Origin: Clostridia bacterium
GTDB lineage: Bacteria; Bacillota; Clostridia; Oscillospirales; Acutalibacteraceae
Length of the DNA stretch: 64,000 bases
Assembly: GCA_017461625.1 (NCBI GenBank)
Contig: JAFTXJ010000009.1
Location: forward strand, 62,001-126,000
Reading direction: 5' to 3'
Below, piece by piece: positions 52,635-60,573 of the stretch (position 1 is the first letter of the stretch; the number at the start of each line of letters is the position of its first letter). Made by a program: the position numbers and the translations under genes. A model generated the notes under the pieces. That model did no database searches. It saw only the letters and a program-made list of their open reading frames with translations, and was not told the origin of the DNA.

Positions 52635-54143
52635 TTAATCCTCTTTTTTACTATTCATATCGTCTAATAAATCAGCAGAAAAACCTTCATCAAGCACTTC
52701 AGTCAAAGAACTTGATTTAGAATATTTGGAATAACCATAATAATTACCATATCCGTAACCACCACGTTCATCAGCACCCATCTGGCCAAACAAGGTGAAC
52801 GGCTTATAAACATTGTTTAAAATACATCCTTCAAGATTACCGCCTGCATCTGCAATTGAAAGAATAGTATCATTAATGTCTCTTACCGGAACACAGTCAG
52901 TTCTTACCACAATAAGCGTACTGTCAGAATAAGTTGAAAGGGTGATTGCATCTGCAGAAACAGAAGTGGGAGGAGTATCTATTATGACAAAATCCATTTG
53001 CTCTCTCAAGGTCAAAATACAATCTTCAAAATAGTGACCTTTAAATAATTCTGCCGAATTAGAATAAGTTTTTTTATTAAATGCAATCAGCAAATCACTT
53101 TTTCTGTAACGGAAAAATCTGAAATTACCAATACCTATTTTGCTTGAAAGAACATCAGAAAAATCATTTTTGATTTCATCATAAAAGTCAAAAATCTTAT
53201 AAAGCGAAGGCTTGTGTACGTCAAGGTCAAGAAGTGCTATCTTATAGCCACGGTTTGACAAAGCAATAGCAAGGTTAGCCGCAACAGTAGATTTACCTTC
53301 GTTTTCAGCAACACTGGTAATAGTGATAACCTTTTTACCATTATTTTTATTAATATATTCAAGCTTTGTCGCAAGTTTTTGATAGTCCTCTGTAAACTTT
53401 AAGCTTGAATAAGGGTCATTTATCAGCAGAGCCCTTTTTTTCTTTTGTAAAATCTCTTTAAACGACAGATGCGGTCGTTCGTGAGGAACAATACCCAAAA
53501 GCTTTGAATCAATCTTTCCGGAAAATCCCTTTTCCTCTTTAACGGTTTCGCGAAGCAAAGAGAGAAGTATAACAATTGCGGCCTCAAATGCCATAGCAAG
53601 CAAGATAATATGCTTTCTATAAGTAATCAATGCCGAGTTTGCCGGATAAGAAGGCATTTGAGGTTCAGAGATTATATTGATGACAGCATCTGTAAAAACA
53701 GCATCAGAAACTTTGGGATAAACTTCAAGAATAGAAGTAAGAAGCTGAAAAGCTAACTCAGGTTCATCAGCTTTTACCGATATATTAAGCATATTTGTTG
53801 AACCTTTAACAGAAGTTTCAATTGTACCGTCAAATGAATCTAACCCGAGATTTTCGGCAGCCAGCTTTTTCATTGAATTCTGCTTAAAAACCTTTGTAAA
53901 TATTTTTGCCATTTCAGCTGAGGCAGTGAGGTTGCTGTATGCACCTGAAATACCAACCTTGGAGCGAACAACAAGCACAGCACTACTGACATAAGTGGGT
54001 GTGTAAACGCTTGTTTCATAAACGTGAATGCCCATCCATGCAATTATTGCTGCGAGCACAATTGCCCAAGAGCAACGAATCAGGTCTTTAATAAGGCTGT
54101 TCCATTCAAAAGTGAAAGAAATCCAAGTATTATTCTTTTTCAA
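52635..54143 (-). CDS. BY-kinase/Wzz-type protein (third copy)
   Basis: A 502-residue protein with Wzz-like membrane part (helices near 26-45 and 179-200) and BY-kinase domain: Walker A 'TSVAENEGKSTVAANLA', 'IALLDLDVHKPSLYK' as Walker A' and 'FVIIDTPPTSVSADA'. A short Tyr cluster lies near the C terminus ('GGYGYGNYYGYSKYS', about six Tyr). The TTG at 54143 is 8 nt from a GAGGAG site; the GTG at 54152 overlaps that site and also overlaps the upstream stop, so the TTG is preferred. Being tandem with a diverged paralogue suggests a heteromeric system. Confidence 0.85.
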   Translation of the reverse strand: MKKNNTWISFTFEWNSLIKDLIRCSWAIVLAAIIAWMGIHVYETSVYTPTYVSSAVLVVRSKVGISGAYSNLTASAEMAKIFTKVFKQNSMKKLAAENLGLDSFDGTIETSVKGSTNMLNISVKADEPELAFQLLTSILEVYPKVSDAVFTDAVINIISEPQMPSYPANSALITYRKHIILLAMAFEAAIVILLSLLRETVKEEKGFSGKIDSKLLGIVPHERPHLSFKEILQKKKRALLINDPYSSLKFTEDYQKLATKLEYINKNNGKKVITITSVAENEGKSTVAANLAIALSNRGYKIALLDLDVHKPSLYKIFDFYDEIKNDFSDVLSSKIGIGNFRFFRYRKSDLLIAFNKKTYSNSAELFKGHYFEDCILTLREQMDFVIIDTPPTSVSADAITLSTYSDSTLIVVRTDCVPVRDINDTILSIADAGGNLEGCILNNVYKPFTLFGQMGADERGGYGYGNYYGYSKYSKSSSLTEVLDEGFSADLLDDMNSKKED

Positions 54144-54148
54144 CGCTA

Positions 54149-54970
54149 TCACTCCTCTACAACAACAGTAAGAATGGAATGACCCTCATATCCGCTATCT
54201 GTTGTAATATAATAATGAACATTATAAGTTCCGGGCTCTTCAGAATCAAAGTTTGTGGAAATAAGAAGGTTGTAATTCTTCATAAGAACACCGTTTACTG
54301 TTACTTCCTTAATATAATCATCAAATACAGGTTTTTCACCTTTCTTTATATAAATAAGGCTCTTTTCAAGCTGAATTTCAGGAGCCATTGTTTCATTACC
54401 TTCAACGTGAATGGTAACATCAAGATAAATTGAATCACCCATACTGTTTGTTACCTGTAAAGAAACGGTAAAAACACCGGCAGTGTTCTCAACATAGTCA
54501 GTTGCAAGAATCGTTACTTTATCGCTGATATCGCCGTCAATGCAGTCACGTGCGCCAACAGCAGAACGGATGTCAAGAGCTTCTTCAACCGAATATACCA
54601 ATGCTCGTTTCATATAAAATTCAGGGGCAGTATAGTCGATATAACGAACGGTACGGCTCTGCTTGGTTACATGTCTGTCACTGTCAGCTACAGCATATGT
54701 AACAGTGCACACACCGGGCTCTATAAATTTGGAAACAGACTCGATTAAGATCTCATCAGTAATATCTCCGTCCTTACCGTCATAAGCAGTTACACCCTGA
54801 AGAAGAACATCTCTTTTGTCTTTTACACTGATCTCTATCTCTTCTGAAGCAATCGTAATTTCAGGTAAAGTTCGGTCTGTTGTAAACTCGGCAATCATTG
54901 TGAACAAAACAAACGCAACCAATGTTACCGAAAAAATCATAATAGTTATTTTTTGTAGCAGTTTAATCAT
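54149..54970 (-). CDS. Membrane-anchored extracellular Ig-like (DUF5011-type) protein
   Basis: A 273-residue protein with one N-terminal membrane helix ('ITIMIFSVTLVAFVLFTMI') and an extracellular part of about three beta-sandwich repeats. The first two carry 'TAYDGKDGDITDEI' and 'GARDCIDGDISDKV', the D-G-D-I-[ST] calcium-like turn of DUF5011/HYR-type domains; the third is degenerate. It is first in the operon and precedes the two BY-kinases. It may be a surface scaffold or sensor for the same assembly; no enzyme motif is present. Confidence 0.8.
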   Translation of the reverse strand: MIKLLQKITIMIFSVTLVAFVLFTMIAEFTTDRTLPEITIASEEIEISVKDKRDVLLQGVTAYDGKDGDITDEILIESVSKFIEPGVCTVTYAVADSDRHVTKQSRTVRYIDYTAPEFYMKRALVYSVEEALDIRSAVGARDCIDGDISDKVTILATDYVENTAGVFTVSLQVTNSMGDSIYLDVTIHVEGNETMAPEIQLEKSLIYIKKGEKPVFDDYIKEVTVNGVLMKNYNLLISTNFDSEEPGTYNVHYYITTDSGYEGHSILTVVVEE

Positions 54971-55055
54971 TTACTTCATACCTCTTGATTTTATCGTTAG
55001 TCGGTTTTAAGGATAAAACACCTTAAAAAGAAACACCTATACCATTATAAAATAC

Positions 55056-55084
55056 ATTATACCACACAATATTTCAAAACACAA
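55056..55084 (-). promoter_or_regulatory. Promoter of the Ig-like/BY-kinase/ABC operon
   Basis: On the minus strand TTGTGT (55079-55084), a 17-nt spacer and TATAAT (55056-55061). A second TATAAT occurs at 55044-55049. The leader is about 75 nt. The rest of this 271-bp spacer is AT-rich and shows nothing else that I can name apart from the elements near 55207. Confidence 0.55.
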
Positions 55085-55206
55085 CGATAAACATCATTTT
55101 TTTGCTAAACCGAATGAATTATTTAAATACTTACCAACTGTATATAACTATAAAATAACAGACAAATTTTTATTAAATATGCGAATTGATTTGATTCTAA
55201 AATGGT

Positions 55207-55224
55207 GTTAAACTTAACTATAAT
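55207..55224 (+). promoter_or_regulatory. -10 box and adjacent palindrome upstream of the MFS gene
   Basis: TATAAT (55219-55224) lies about 17 bp upstream of the GGGAGG site of the transporter gene. A good -35 was not found at 16-18 bp. The palindrome GTTAA-AC-TTAAC (55207-55218) directly abuts the -10 box and could be an operator. Confidence 0.45.
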
Positions 55225-55241
55225 TTTTCGGGAGGTTTTTT

Positions 55242-56666
55242 ATGGAAGTACTTACATCCGTTTCGGTAAACGAAAACAAGAAGTATGTTAAAACCAAAAA
55301 TCTTGTATTGTATCTCATCGGTATTTTCTTTTACACAAATATGACAGGTATGGTCGGCTCATACCGTAATGCCTATCTTGTTAACGTTTTACGCCTTGAA
55401 GAGGAACAAACCGCACTTTTCAATTCATTGACAAGCGTTATCTGCTTTGTGCTTAACTTCTTTATAGTTATGTATATTGACGGCAGAAAAATGGGTAAAA
55501 GAGGCAAATTTAAACCACTTGCTTTGCTCACCGCAGTACCAATGGGCGTTTTACTGGTTCTTTCATTCTGGGCACCGTCAGGCATAGCAAGCTCTACTTT
55601 ATTCATTTATGTTGTAACTGTTGCTGTTCTCTGGGGTGTTGGCTGCAACTTCGGAAACTCTGTAAATATGATTTGTAACGTTATGACTCCTAATAACAAA
55701 GAACGTGACAGCATTATTTCTTTCAGAAGCATTTCTTCAGCAGTCGGCAACTCTGCTCCCCTCGTAATCGTTCTTGTTATAGGTCTTATCTGGAAGGATG
55801 AAGGCACTCAATACATAATTGGTGCCGGTCTTTGCAGCGTAGTTGGTATAATCACTACTCTTATCGGCATGAGCGCAGTAGAAGAACGTGTTAATTACAC
55901 AACCGAAAGAAAAAATCCTTTGGTTGGTTTTGGTGATATCCTTAAAAACAAATATGCCTGGGCAATTATTATTTCTGACACACTCAAAAGTTTCAGAAAC
56001 ATTTCAAACTATATGGGTCCGTTCCTTGCTGCAGCCCTTCTCGGTTCAACGTCAAAGTTCCTGCTTTTCGGTCTGCCCACAGGTATCGGCACCGCTGTAG
56101 GTATGCTTGTTATCAACTTCCTGCTTAAAAAGTTCAACGCTAAAGTTCTTTATATAGCAAGTGGTATATATTCAGTGCTAGCAAACACAGCCGCATTTGC
56201 TGTTGGTTATTTTTATTTCAAAAATCCAAGCACAATTCTTCAGATTGTGTTCATTGTGTTCCTTTTCCTTATCGGTCTTCAGTTCGGCGCATCAAATCTT
56301 TTGCCGTCAATGTTCCAAGCAGACGTGCTTGAAGACATTGAGGTTAAAACAGGCAAACGTCTTGACGCTTCGCTTCCCTTTGTTATTTCAATCGGCACAC
56401 TTATCAGCGGAACAATCGCAAGCACTCTTGCTCCGTTGGCTCTTTACGGCGAAAATTCTATTATTCAGTATATTCAACCGACAGACCTTAACCCCAACCC
56501 CGAACAGAGCCTTGAAACAAAAATTCTTATGCTGTTCTTCTACACAATTGTTCACGGTCTTATGATGTTCCTCGCAGGTGTTCCGTTCTTCTTCTATAAG
56601 CTTACAGGGCAAACAAAAGAAGAAGTTCACCAAAAAGCTCTTACAATGAGAGAACAAAACAAATAG
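55242..56666 (+). CDS. GPH/MFS-type sugar:cation symporter
   Basis: A 474-residue membrane transporter with about twelve helices. The loop 'YIDGRKMGKRGKFKPLALL' corresponds to the D-x-x-x-R-[GST]-K/R-G-R-[FY]-[KR]-P-W motif of glycoside-pentoside-hexuronide symporters, and the N-terminal 'GMVGSYRNAYLVNVL' is typical of the Firmicute subgroup. It likely imports a sugar or glycoside; the exact solute is unknown. It is monocistronic, with the TetR operon following its terminator. Confidence 0.88.
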   Translation: MEVLTSVSVNENKKYVKTKNLVLYLIGIFFYTNMTGMVGSYRNAYLVNVLRLEEEQTALFNSLTSVICFVLNFFIVMYIDGRKMGKRGKFKPLALLTAVPMGVLLVLSFWAPSGIASSTLFIYVVTVAVLWGVGCNFGNSVNMICNVMTPNNKERDSIISFRSISSAVGNSAPLVIVLVIGLIWKDEGTQYIIGAGLCSVVGIITTLIGMSAVEERVNYTTERKNPLVGFGDILKNKYAWAIIISDTLKSFRNISNYMGPFLAAALLGSTSKFLLFGLPTGIGTAVGMLVINFLLKKFNAKVLYIASGIYSVLANTAAFAVGYFYFKNPSTILQIVFIVFLFLIGLQFGASNLLPSMFQADVLEDIEVKTGKRLDASLPFVISIGTLISGTIASTLAPLALYGENSIIQYIQPTDLNPNPEQSLETKILMLFFYTIVHGLMMFLAGVPFFFYKLTGQTKEEVHQKALTMREQNK

Positions 56667-56670
56667 TATA

Positions 56671-56707
56671 AACAAGAGGGTTCACCACGAGCCCTCTTGT
56701 TTTTTTT
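56671..56707 (+). terminator. Terminator after the MFS gene
   Basis: AACAAGAGGG (56671-56680) pairs perfectly with CCCTCTTGTT (56692-56701) around an 11-nt loop and is followed by a long T run. Confidence 0.92.
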
Positions 56708-56714
56708 AAAACTA

Positions 56715-56743
56715 TTGACAAATAAATAACAATACCTTAAAAT
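56715..56743 (+). promoter_or_regulatory. Promoter of the TetR operon
   Basis: TTGACA (56715-56720), a 17-nt spacer and TAAAAT (56738-56743). The -10 hexamer merges into the large operator palindrome, which fits autorepression. Confidence 0.85.
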
Positions 56744-56774
56744 GGAACGTGTTCAGTTGAACGCGTTCCATTTT
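56739..56774. promoter_or_regulatory. Tandem-palindrome operator, probable TetR binding site
   Basis: A 36-bp dyad centred between 56756 and 56757, with 16 of 18 positions complementary. Each half is itself a palindrome: GAACGTGTTC (56746-56754 region) and GAACGCGTTC (56759-56768). This nested layout could bind two TetR dimers. It covers the -10 box and start site of the adjacent TetR gene. Confidence 0.8.
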
Positions 56775-56796
56775 GTGCTTTTAAAGGAGGAGTGTA

Positions 56797-57504
56797 ATGT
56801 CAGCGAAAGAAAAAGTCAAGGCAAGCTCAACCAAGCTGCAGATTATTCGTGTAGCAACACGAATGATTATGGAAAACGGATATACCGAAGCATCAATCAG
56901 AACAATTGCCAAAGAGGTTGACTTAAGCCCCGGTAATGTGATGTTCCACTTCCCCTCCAAAGAACATATTCTGGCAGTTCTTGCGGATATGTTGTGCAAA
57001 TTCCAATGGAAATTGATAGAAACAGAAGCCAACGACGGTATCAGCTCGGTCATGTCAATTTGCCTTGAGCTTATGTCAATGGCTGTAGCCTGCGAAGAAA
57101 GCAGCGTTGCAAAAGAATTTTTTATTTCAGCGTATCAAAGCCCTATGTGTCTTGAAATCATCCGTAGGAATGATACCAACAGATCTAAAAAGGTTTTTGC
57201 TCAATACTGCAACGATTGGACCGATGAACAGTTTATTGAGGCAGAAACTATTGTTTCGGGCATTGAATACGCAACGCTTATGACAACGGGAGACTCAGCT
57301 TCACTTGAAACAAGAATTTCAGGAGCACTTGACAGCATTATGTTAATTTACAGAATCCCTGAAGAAACTCGAAAAAACAAAATCAACAAGGTGCTTTCAA
57401 TTGATTACCGAACCATAAGCAGACGAATACTTAAAGAGTTTATTGAATATGTTGAAAATATCAATGAATCAGAATTAGAAGAGCTTTTGGCAATTAAAAG
57501 ATAA
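56797..57504 (+). CDS. TetR/AcrR-family transcriptional regulator
   Basis: A 235-residue regulator with an N-terminal TetR DNA-binding domain. 'LQIIRVATRMIMENGYTEAS' is followed by the helix-turn-helix 'IRTIAKEVDLSPGNVMFHFP' (residues about 33-52). The ligand domain has no recognisable family. The ATG at 56797 has an AAAGGAGG site. It almost certainly binds the tandem palindrome at its own promoter. The lipoprotein and 5'-nucleotidase genes follow on the same strand, making them likely targets. The ligand is unknown. Confidence 0.93.
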   Translation: MSAKEKVKASSTKLQIIRVATRMIMENGYTEASIRTIAKEVDLSPGNVMFHFPSKEHILAVLADMLCKFQWKLIETEANDGISSVMSICLELMSMAVACEESSVAKEFFISAYQSPMCLEIIRRNDTNRSKKVFAQYCNDWTDEQFIEAETIVSGIEYATLMTTGDSASLETRISGALDSIMLIYRIPEETRKNKINKVLSIDYRTISRRILKEFIEYVENINESELEELLAIKR

Positions 57505-57536
57505 AAATTGATTTTATTACAGAAAGGGTGTATACC

Positions 57537-58019
57537 ATGAACGAAAAAATTAAAAAACTACTTATCGGTGCAGGCGCTATAATACTGGTTATTGTCGGCT
57601 GTGTATGGATATTCAGCAGTAATCTTGAACACATTGAAGACACTAACGGTGATGAAAATTACTCACTACAGACTATTACAGATGACAATATCATAAAAAT
57701 GGACTTAGGTGCTTTAAATCTTAAGGAATCTACCGACAGCATTTCAAACACTACAACCTATTCTTCAAATAAATTTACCGGTGTTTCCGAAATATACGGT
57801 GAAAACATCATCGGTAACCGTTTTGAAATTACAATCAATCACGCTCGTGTTGATTCGGGAAATTTCAAAATCGTTTTACTTGAGGACAACGAAATTGTTC
57901 ACGAATTTAAGCTCAATGAGCTGACTCAGAGCTATGTTCTTGAAAACCCGTCAGGCTACATTTCACTCAGAATCGCAGGTGAAAGTGCTGACTTTATGTT
58001 TGATTATAATATGATTTAA
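57537..58019 (+). CDS. Small lipoprotein or membrane-anchored hypothetical protein
   Basis: A 160-residue protein of unknown function. The N terminus 'MNEKIKKLLIGAGAIILVIV' is hydrophobic and ends in G-C, matching a lipobox (IVGC) with the Cys near residue 22. The outer part is beta-rich ('FEITINHARVDSGNFKIVLL', 'YISLRIAGESADFMFDY'). The ATG at 57537 follows an AAAGGG site; the GTG at 57528 lies within it. It sits between the TetR gene (32 bp) and the nucleotidase gene (12 bp), so all three are probably one operon. Confidence 0.78.
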   Translation: MNEKIKKLLIGAGAIILVIVGCVWIFSSNLEHIEDTNGDENYSLQTITDDNIIKMDLGALNLKESTDSISNTTTYSSNKFTGVSEIYGENIIGNRFEITINHARVDSGNFKIVLLEDNEIVHEFKLNELTQSYVLENPSGYISLRIAGESADFMFDYNMI

Positions 58020-58031
58020 GGAGGAAATTAA

Positions 58032-59819
58032 ATGAAAACTAAAATTTTAAGCATTATTCTTGCAGTTGTGATGGTGATTTCCACTTTCCCGCTTGCATTT
58101 GCCGCTGAGGCAGAAACAGTCATCCTCTACACAAATGATGTTCACTGTGCCATTGACGATTATGCAGTGCTTGCCGCATATAAGGCTCAGCTTGAAACAG
58201 AAGGCAAAAACGTTATTACTGTTGATGCAGGCGATGCAATTCAGGGCGAGGTTATCGGTTCAATGACCAAAGGCGAAGCTGTTGTTGACATTATGAACGC
58301 AGTGGGGTACGACTATGCTGTGCCCGGTAACCATGAATTTGATTACGGTATGGATACATTCCTTGAAATCGCCGAAATCAAGGCAGAGTATGAATATATC
58401 AGCTCTAATTTTTATCATCTCACATCAAACACCCCTGTGCTTGCACCATATGCAGTAGAAAATTTGGGCGATTATCAGGTTGCCTTTGTGGGCATTTCAA
58501 CTCCTGAAACAATCACCTCTTCAACACCGGAATATTTTAAAGATGAAAACGGCAATTATATCTACGGCTTTCCTGCATATCTGGGAAATTTAACAGATGA
58601 GATTCTTTATGAAAACATTCAGGATAGTGTTAATGATGCAATTGACGACGGTGCAGATTTTGTTATTGCTGTGGGTCATGCAGGCATTCTCGGCTCAAAA
58701 GACGGTTGGAAATCAACTGACATTATCGCAAACACAAGCGGTATAGATTTCTTCATTGATGCACATTCTCATGAAACAATTGAAAGTGACATTTATAAAA
58801 ACTATAGTAATGAAGATGTTATTCTCACTTCAACAGGTACAAAGTTTGCTAACTTCGGTGTCTTAACAATCAGCGAAGACGATGTAAGCTTTGAGCTTAT
58901 AAACCCTGATGAAATTTATATTGACACCATGTCAGCAAGTGCAAAATCAGTTTATAATACTGTTAAAGCAAAGATTGACAGATACAACGAAGAAATATCA
59001 TACCTTTATGACGAAATCGGCACATCGGAAGCTAATCTTGTCATATACGACTCTGACGGAATCAGAGCTGTCAGAAAAAGAGAAACCAACGCAGGCGACT
59101 TCGTTGCTGATGCTTACCGTGCAGTAACAGGTGCAGATGTGGCAATCGCCAACGGAGGCGGTATACGAGCAGAAATTGAAATCGGCAGTATATCAAGGAA
59201 AAATCTGATGGATGTAAATGCATTCAATAACAGTATGTGTGTTGTTGAAGTTACAGGTCAGCAGATTATCGACATACTTGAGCACGGTGCACGTAAATGC
59301 CCTGAGGTTCTCGGCAGTTTCTTCCAGGTTTCAGGTATGAGTTTTGAAATTCATACTTACAGAGAATCTCCTGTTATTACCGACCAGATTGACAACTTTA
59401 TGGGAATTGACGAAACGAAGGAACGTCGCATTCAAAATGTGTACATAGGCAACGAACCGATAGACCTTAATCAAAAGTATACATTAGCAGGCAGTACTTA
59501 TGTAATTCTTCAGGGTGGTGACGGACTCACAATGCTTGACGGAGTAAAAATTATTCAGCAAGAAGGATTGCCTTGTGACTCAGAAATGCTTATAAAATAT
59601 TTCACTGAGAATTTGAACGGTAAAATCACAGCAGAGCAATACGGTAACCCCGACGGTGACGGAAGAATAAAAATAATTGATACCGTATCTGCAAACACCT
59701 GTGAACACCTTTGCCATAACGATTGTTTTGTTCCGCAATTAATTTGGAAAATAGTCTGTTTCATCTTCAAGGTATTTGATGTTCAGCAGTATTGTGATTG
59801 CGGAAGCTTACATTATTAA
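58032..59819 (+). CDS. Secreted bifunctional metallophosphatase/5'-nucleotidase with Cys/His-rich tail
   Basis: A 595-residue UshA-like enzyme. A signal peptide (about 1-25, cut near 'FAAEA') precedes the metal-binding phosphoesterase domain, with 'ILYTNDVHCAID', 'DAGDAIQGEV', 'VPGNHEFDYG', 'AVGHAG' and 'DAHSHE'. The C-terminal substrate domain has 'NAGDFVADAYRAVTGADVAI' and 'NGGGIRAEI'. The last ~40 residues are different: a C-x2-x-C-H-type cluster ('CEHLCHNDC'), a hydrophobic helix ('IWKIVCFIFKVF') and a terminal 'CDCGSLHY'. That tail resembles an uncharacterised C-terminal domain on gut Clostridia surface proteins. It is last in the TetR operon and has an AAGGAGG site. Confidence 0.9.
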   Translation: MKTKILSIILAVVMVISTFPLAFAAEAETVILYTNDVHCAIDDYAVLAAYKAQLETEGKNVITVDAGDAIQGEVIGSMTKGEAVVDIMNAVGYDYAVPGNHEFDYGMDTFLEIAEIKAEYEYISSNFYHLTSNTPVLAPYAVENLGDYQVAFVGISTPETITSSTPEYFKDENGNYIYGFPAYLGNLTDEILYENIQDSVNDAIDDGADFVIAVGHAGILGSKDGWKSTDIIANTSGIDFFIDAHSHETIESDIYKNYSNEDVILTSTGTKFANFGVLTISEDDVSFELINPDEIYIDTMSASAKSVYNTVKAKIDRYNEEISYLYDEIGTSEANLVIYDSDGIRAVRKRETNAGDFVADAYRAVTGADVAIANGGGIRAEIEIGSISRKNLMDVNAFNNSMCVVEVTGQQIIDILEHGARKCPEVLGSFFQVSGMSFEIHTYRESPVITDQIDNFMGIDETKERRIQNVYIGNEPIDLNQKYTLAGSTYVILQGGDGLTMLDGVKIIQQEGLPCDSEMLIKYFTENLNGKITAEQYGNPDGDGRIKIIDTVSANTCEHLCHNDCFVPQLIWKIVCFIFKVFDVQQYCDCGSLHY

Positions 59820-59827
59820 CAAATACG

Positions 59828-59857
59828 AAAGCACCCTCAATGGGTGCTTTTGCTTTT
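59828..59857 (+). terminator. Terminator after the 5'-nucleotidase gene
   Basis: AAAGCACCC (59828-59836) pairs with GGGTGCTTT (59842-59850) around a 5-nt loop, followed by TGCTTTT. It also faces the convergent small membrane protein gene. Confidence 0.88.
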
Positions 59858-59858
59858 A

Positions 59859-60200
59859 TCAATCTAAAATTACTGATTTTTTCTTTCCGTTTTTATTAAG
59901 CGGATATTCTCTGATTCTTACTACAAAGTCAATGTTTATTACTTCTAACGACCCTGACTTTTCCACAAGAATACCACTCTCATTCACTTCTTTGATTGTT
60001 CCGCTCAGCTGTGAATTAAAGGTATATATAATGCATTCTTTTCCTAAAAACTTTTGAGCCAGTTCATACATTATGTTGTCCTCCGATTTTCTTTTTTTCA
60101 AAATGTTTTTTAACAGCGTTTTTTCGTTCCTTTGATTTATAAAGATAATTATCATTAACACAATTATAGGAACGAACGACATCATATAAGTATAATCCAA
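59859..60200 (-). CDS. Small membrane protein with possible Sm-like C-terminal domain
   Basis: A 113-residue protein I do not recognise by name. One N-terminal membrane helix ('FVPIIVLMIIIFI') is followed by a basic linker. The C-terminal ~55 residues ('LGKECIIYTFNSQLSGTIKE' onward) alternate strands and Gly turns as in an Sm-like or SH3-like barrel. The start is a TTG at 60200, 6 nt from an AAGGAGG site that overlaps the PAS gene stop; the first ATG is 21 nt from it. It is last in the flavin reductase-PAS operon. Confidence 0.72.
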   Translation of the reverse strand: MDYTYMMSFVPIIVLMIIIFINQRNEKTLLKNILKKRKSEDNIMYELAQKFLGKECIIYTFNSQLSGTIKEVNESGILVEKSGSLEVINIDFVVRIREYPLNKNGKKKSVILD

Positions 60201-60211
60201 ACTATGCCTCC

Positions 60212-60571
60212 TTACAGTGCATACGGTTGCCCTGTCTCGCAGTTTCGGTATTCGTGCTTTTCATAGTAACCGATGAGTTTACCTTCATCATCACGCAAAG
60301 CTATCATATAAACATCCTTGTTCTCTTCATCATTTCGTGAAGTGAAAACTTTGTTATTCTCTTTGCTTTCTTTAAACCATTCAATCACTCTGTCGATTTT
60401 TTGATTAGAACCAGAATTATGACAAAGCTTGATGCTTTTTCCTGTTAAATCTGTGTGATAACGCTTTATTGATGCCGGGTTCATATAGACCACAATATGC
60501 TCCAAATCACATATCACAACAGGGGCAGAGTCACTGTCAATCACGCTTTTAAAAAACACGGACAATTCCAT
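60212..60571 (-). CDS. Stand-alone PAS-domain protein
   Basis: A 119-residue single PAS fold ('VVICDLEHIVVYMNPASIKR', then 'TGKSIKLCH', 'VYMIALRDDEGKLIGYYEKH') with no attached output domain. PAS domains bind heme, flavin or small ligands; no cofactor can be assigned, although one Cys-His pair occurs in 'KLCHNSG'. It starts 2 bp after the end of the frameshifted flavin reductase gene and is followed by a small membrane protein, so it probably senses or supports a redox function. Confidence 0.8.
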   Translation of the reverse strand: MELSVFFKSVIDSDSAPVVICDLEHIVVYMNPASIKRYHTDLTGKSIKLCHNSGSNQKIDRVIEWFKESKENNKVFTSRNDEENKDVYMIALRDDEGKLIGYYEKHEYRNCETGQPYAL

Positions 60572-60573
60572 AA

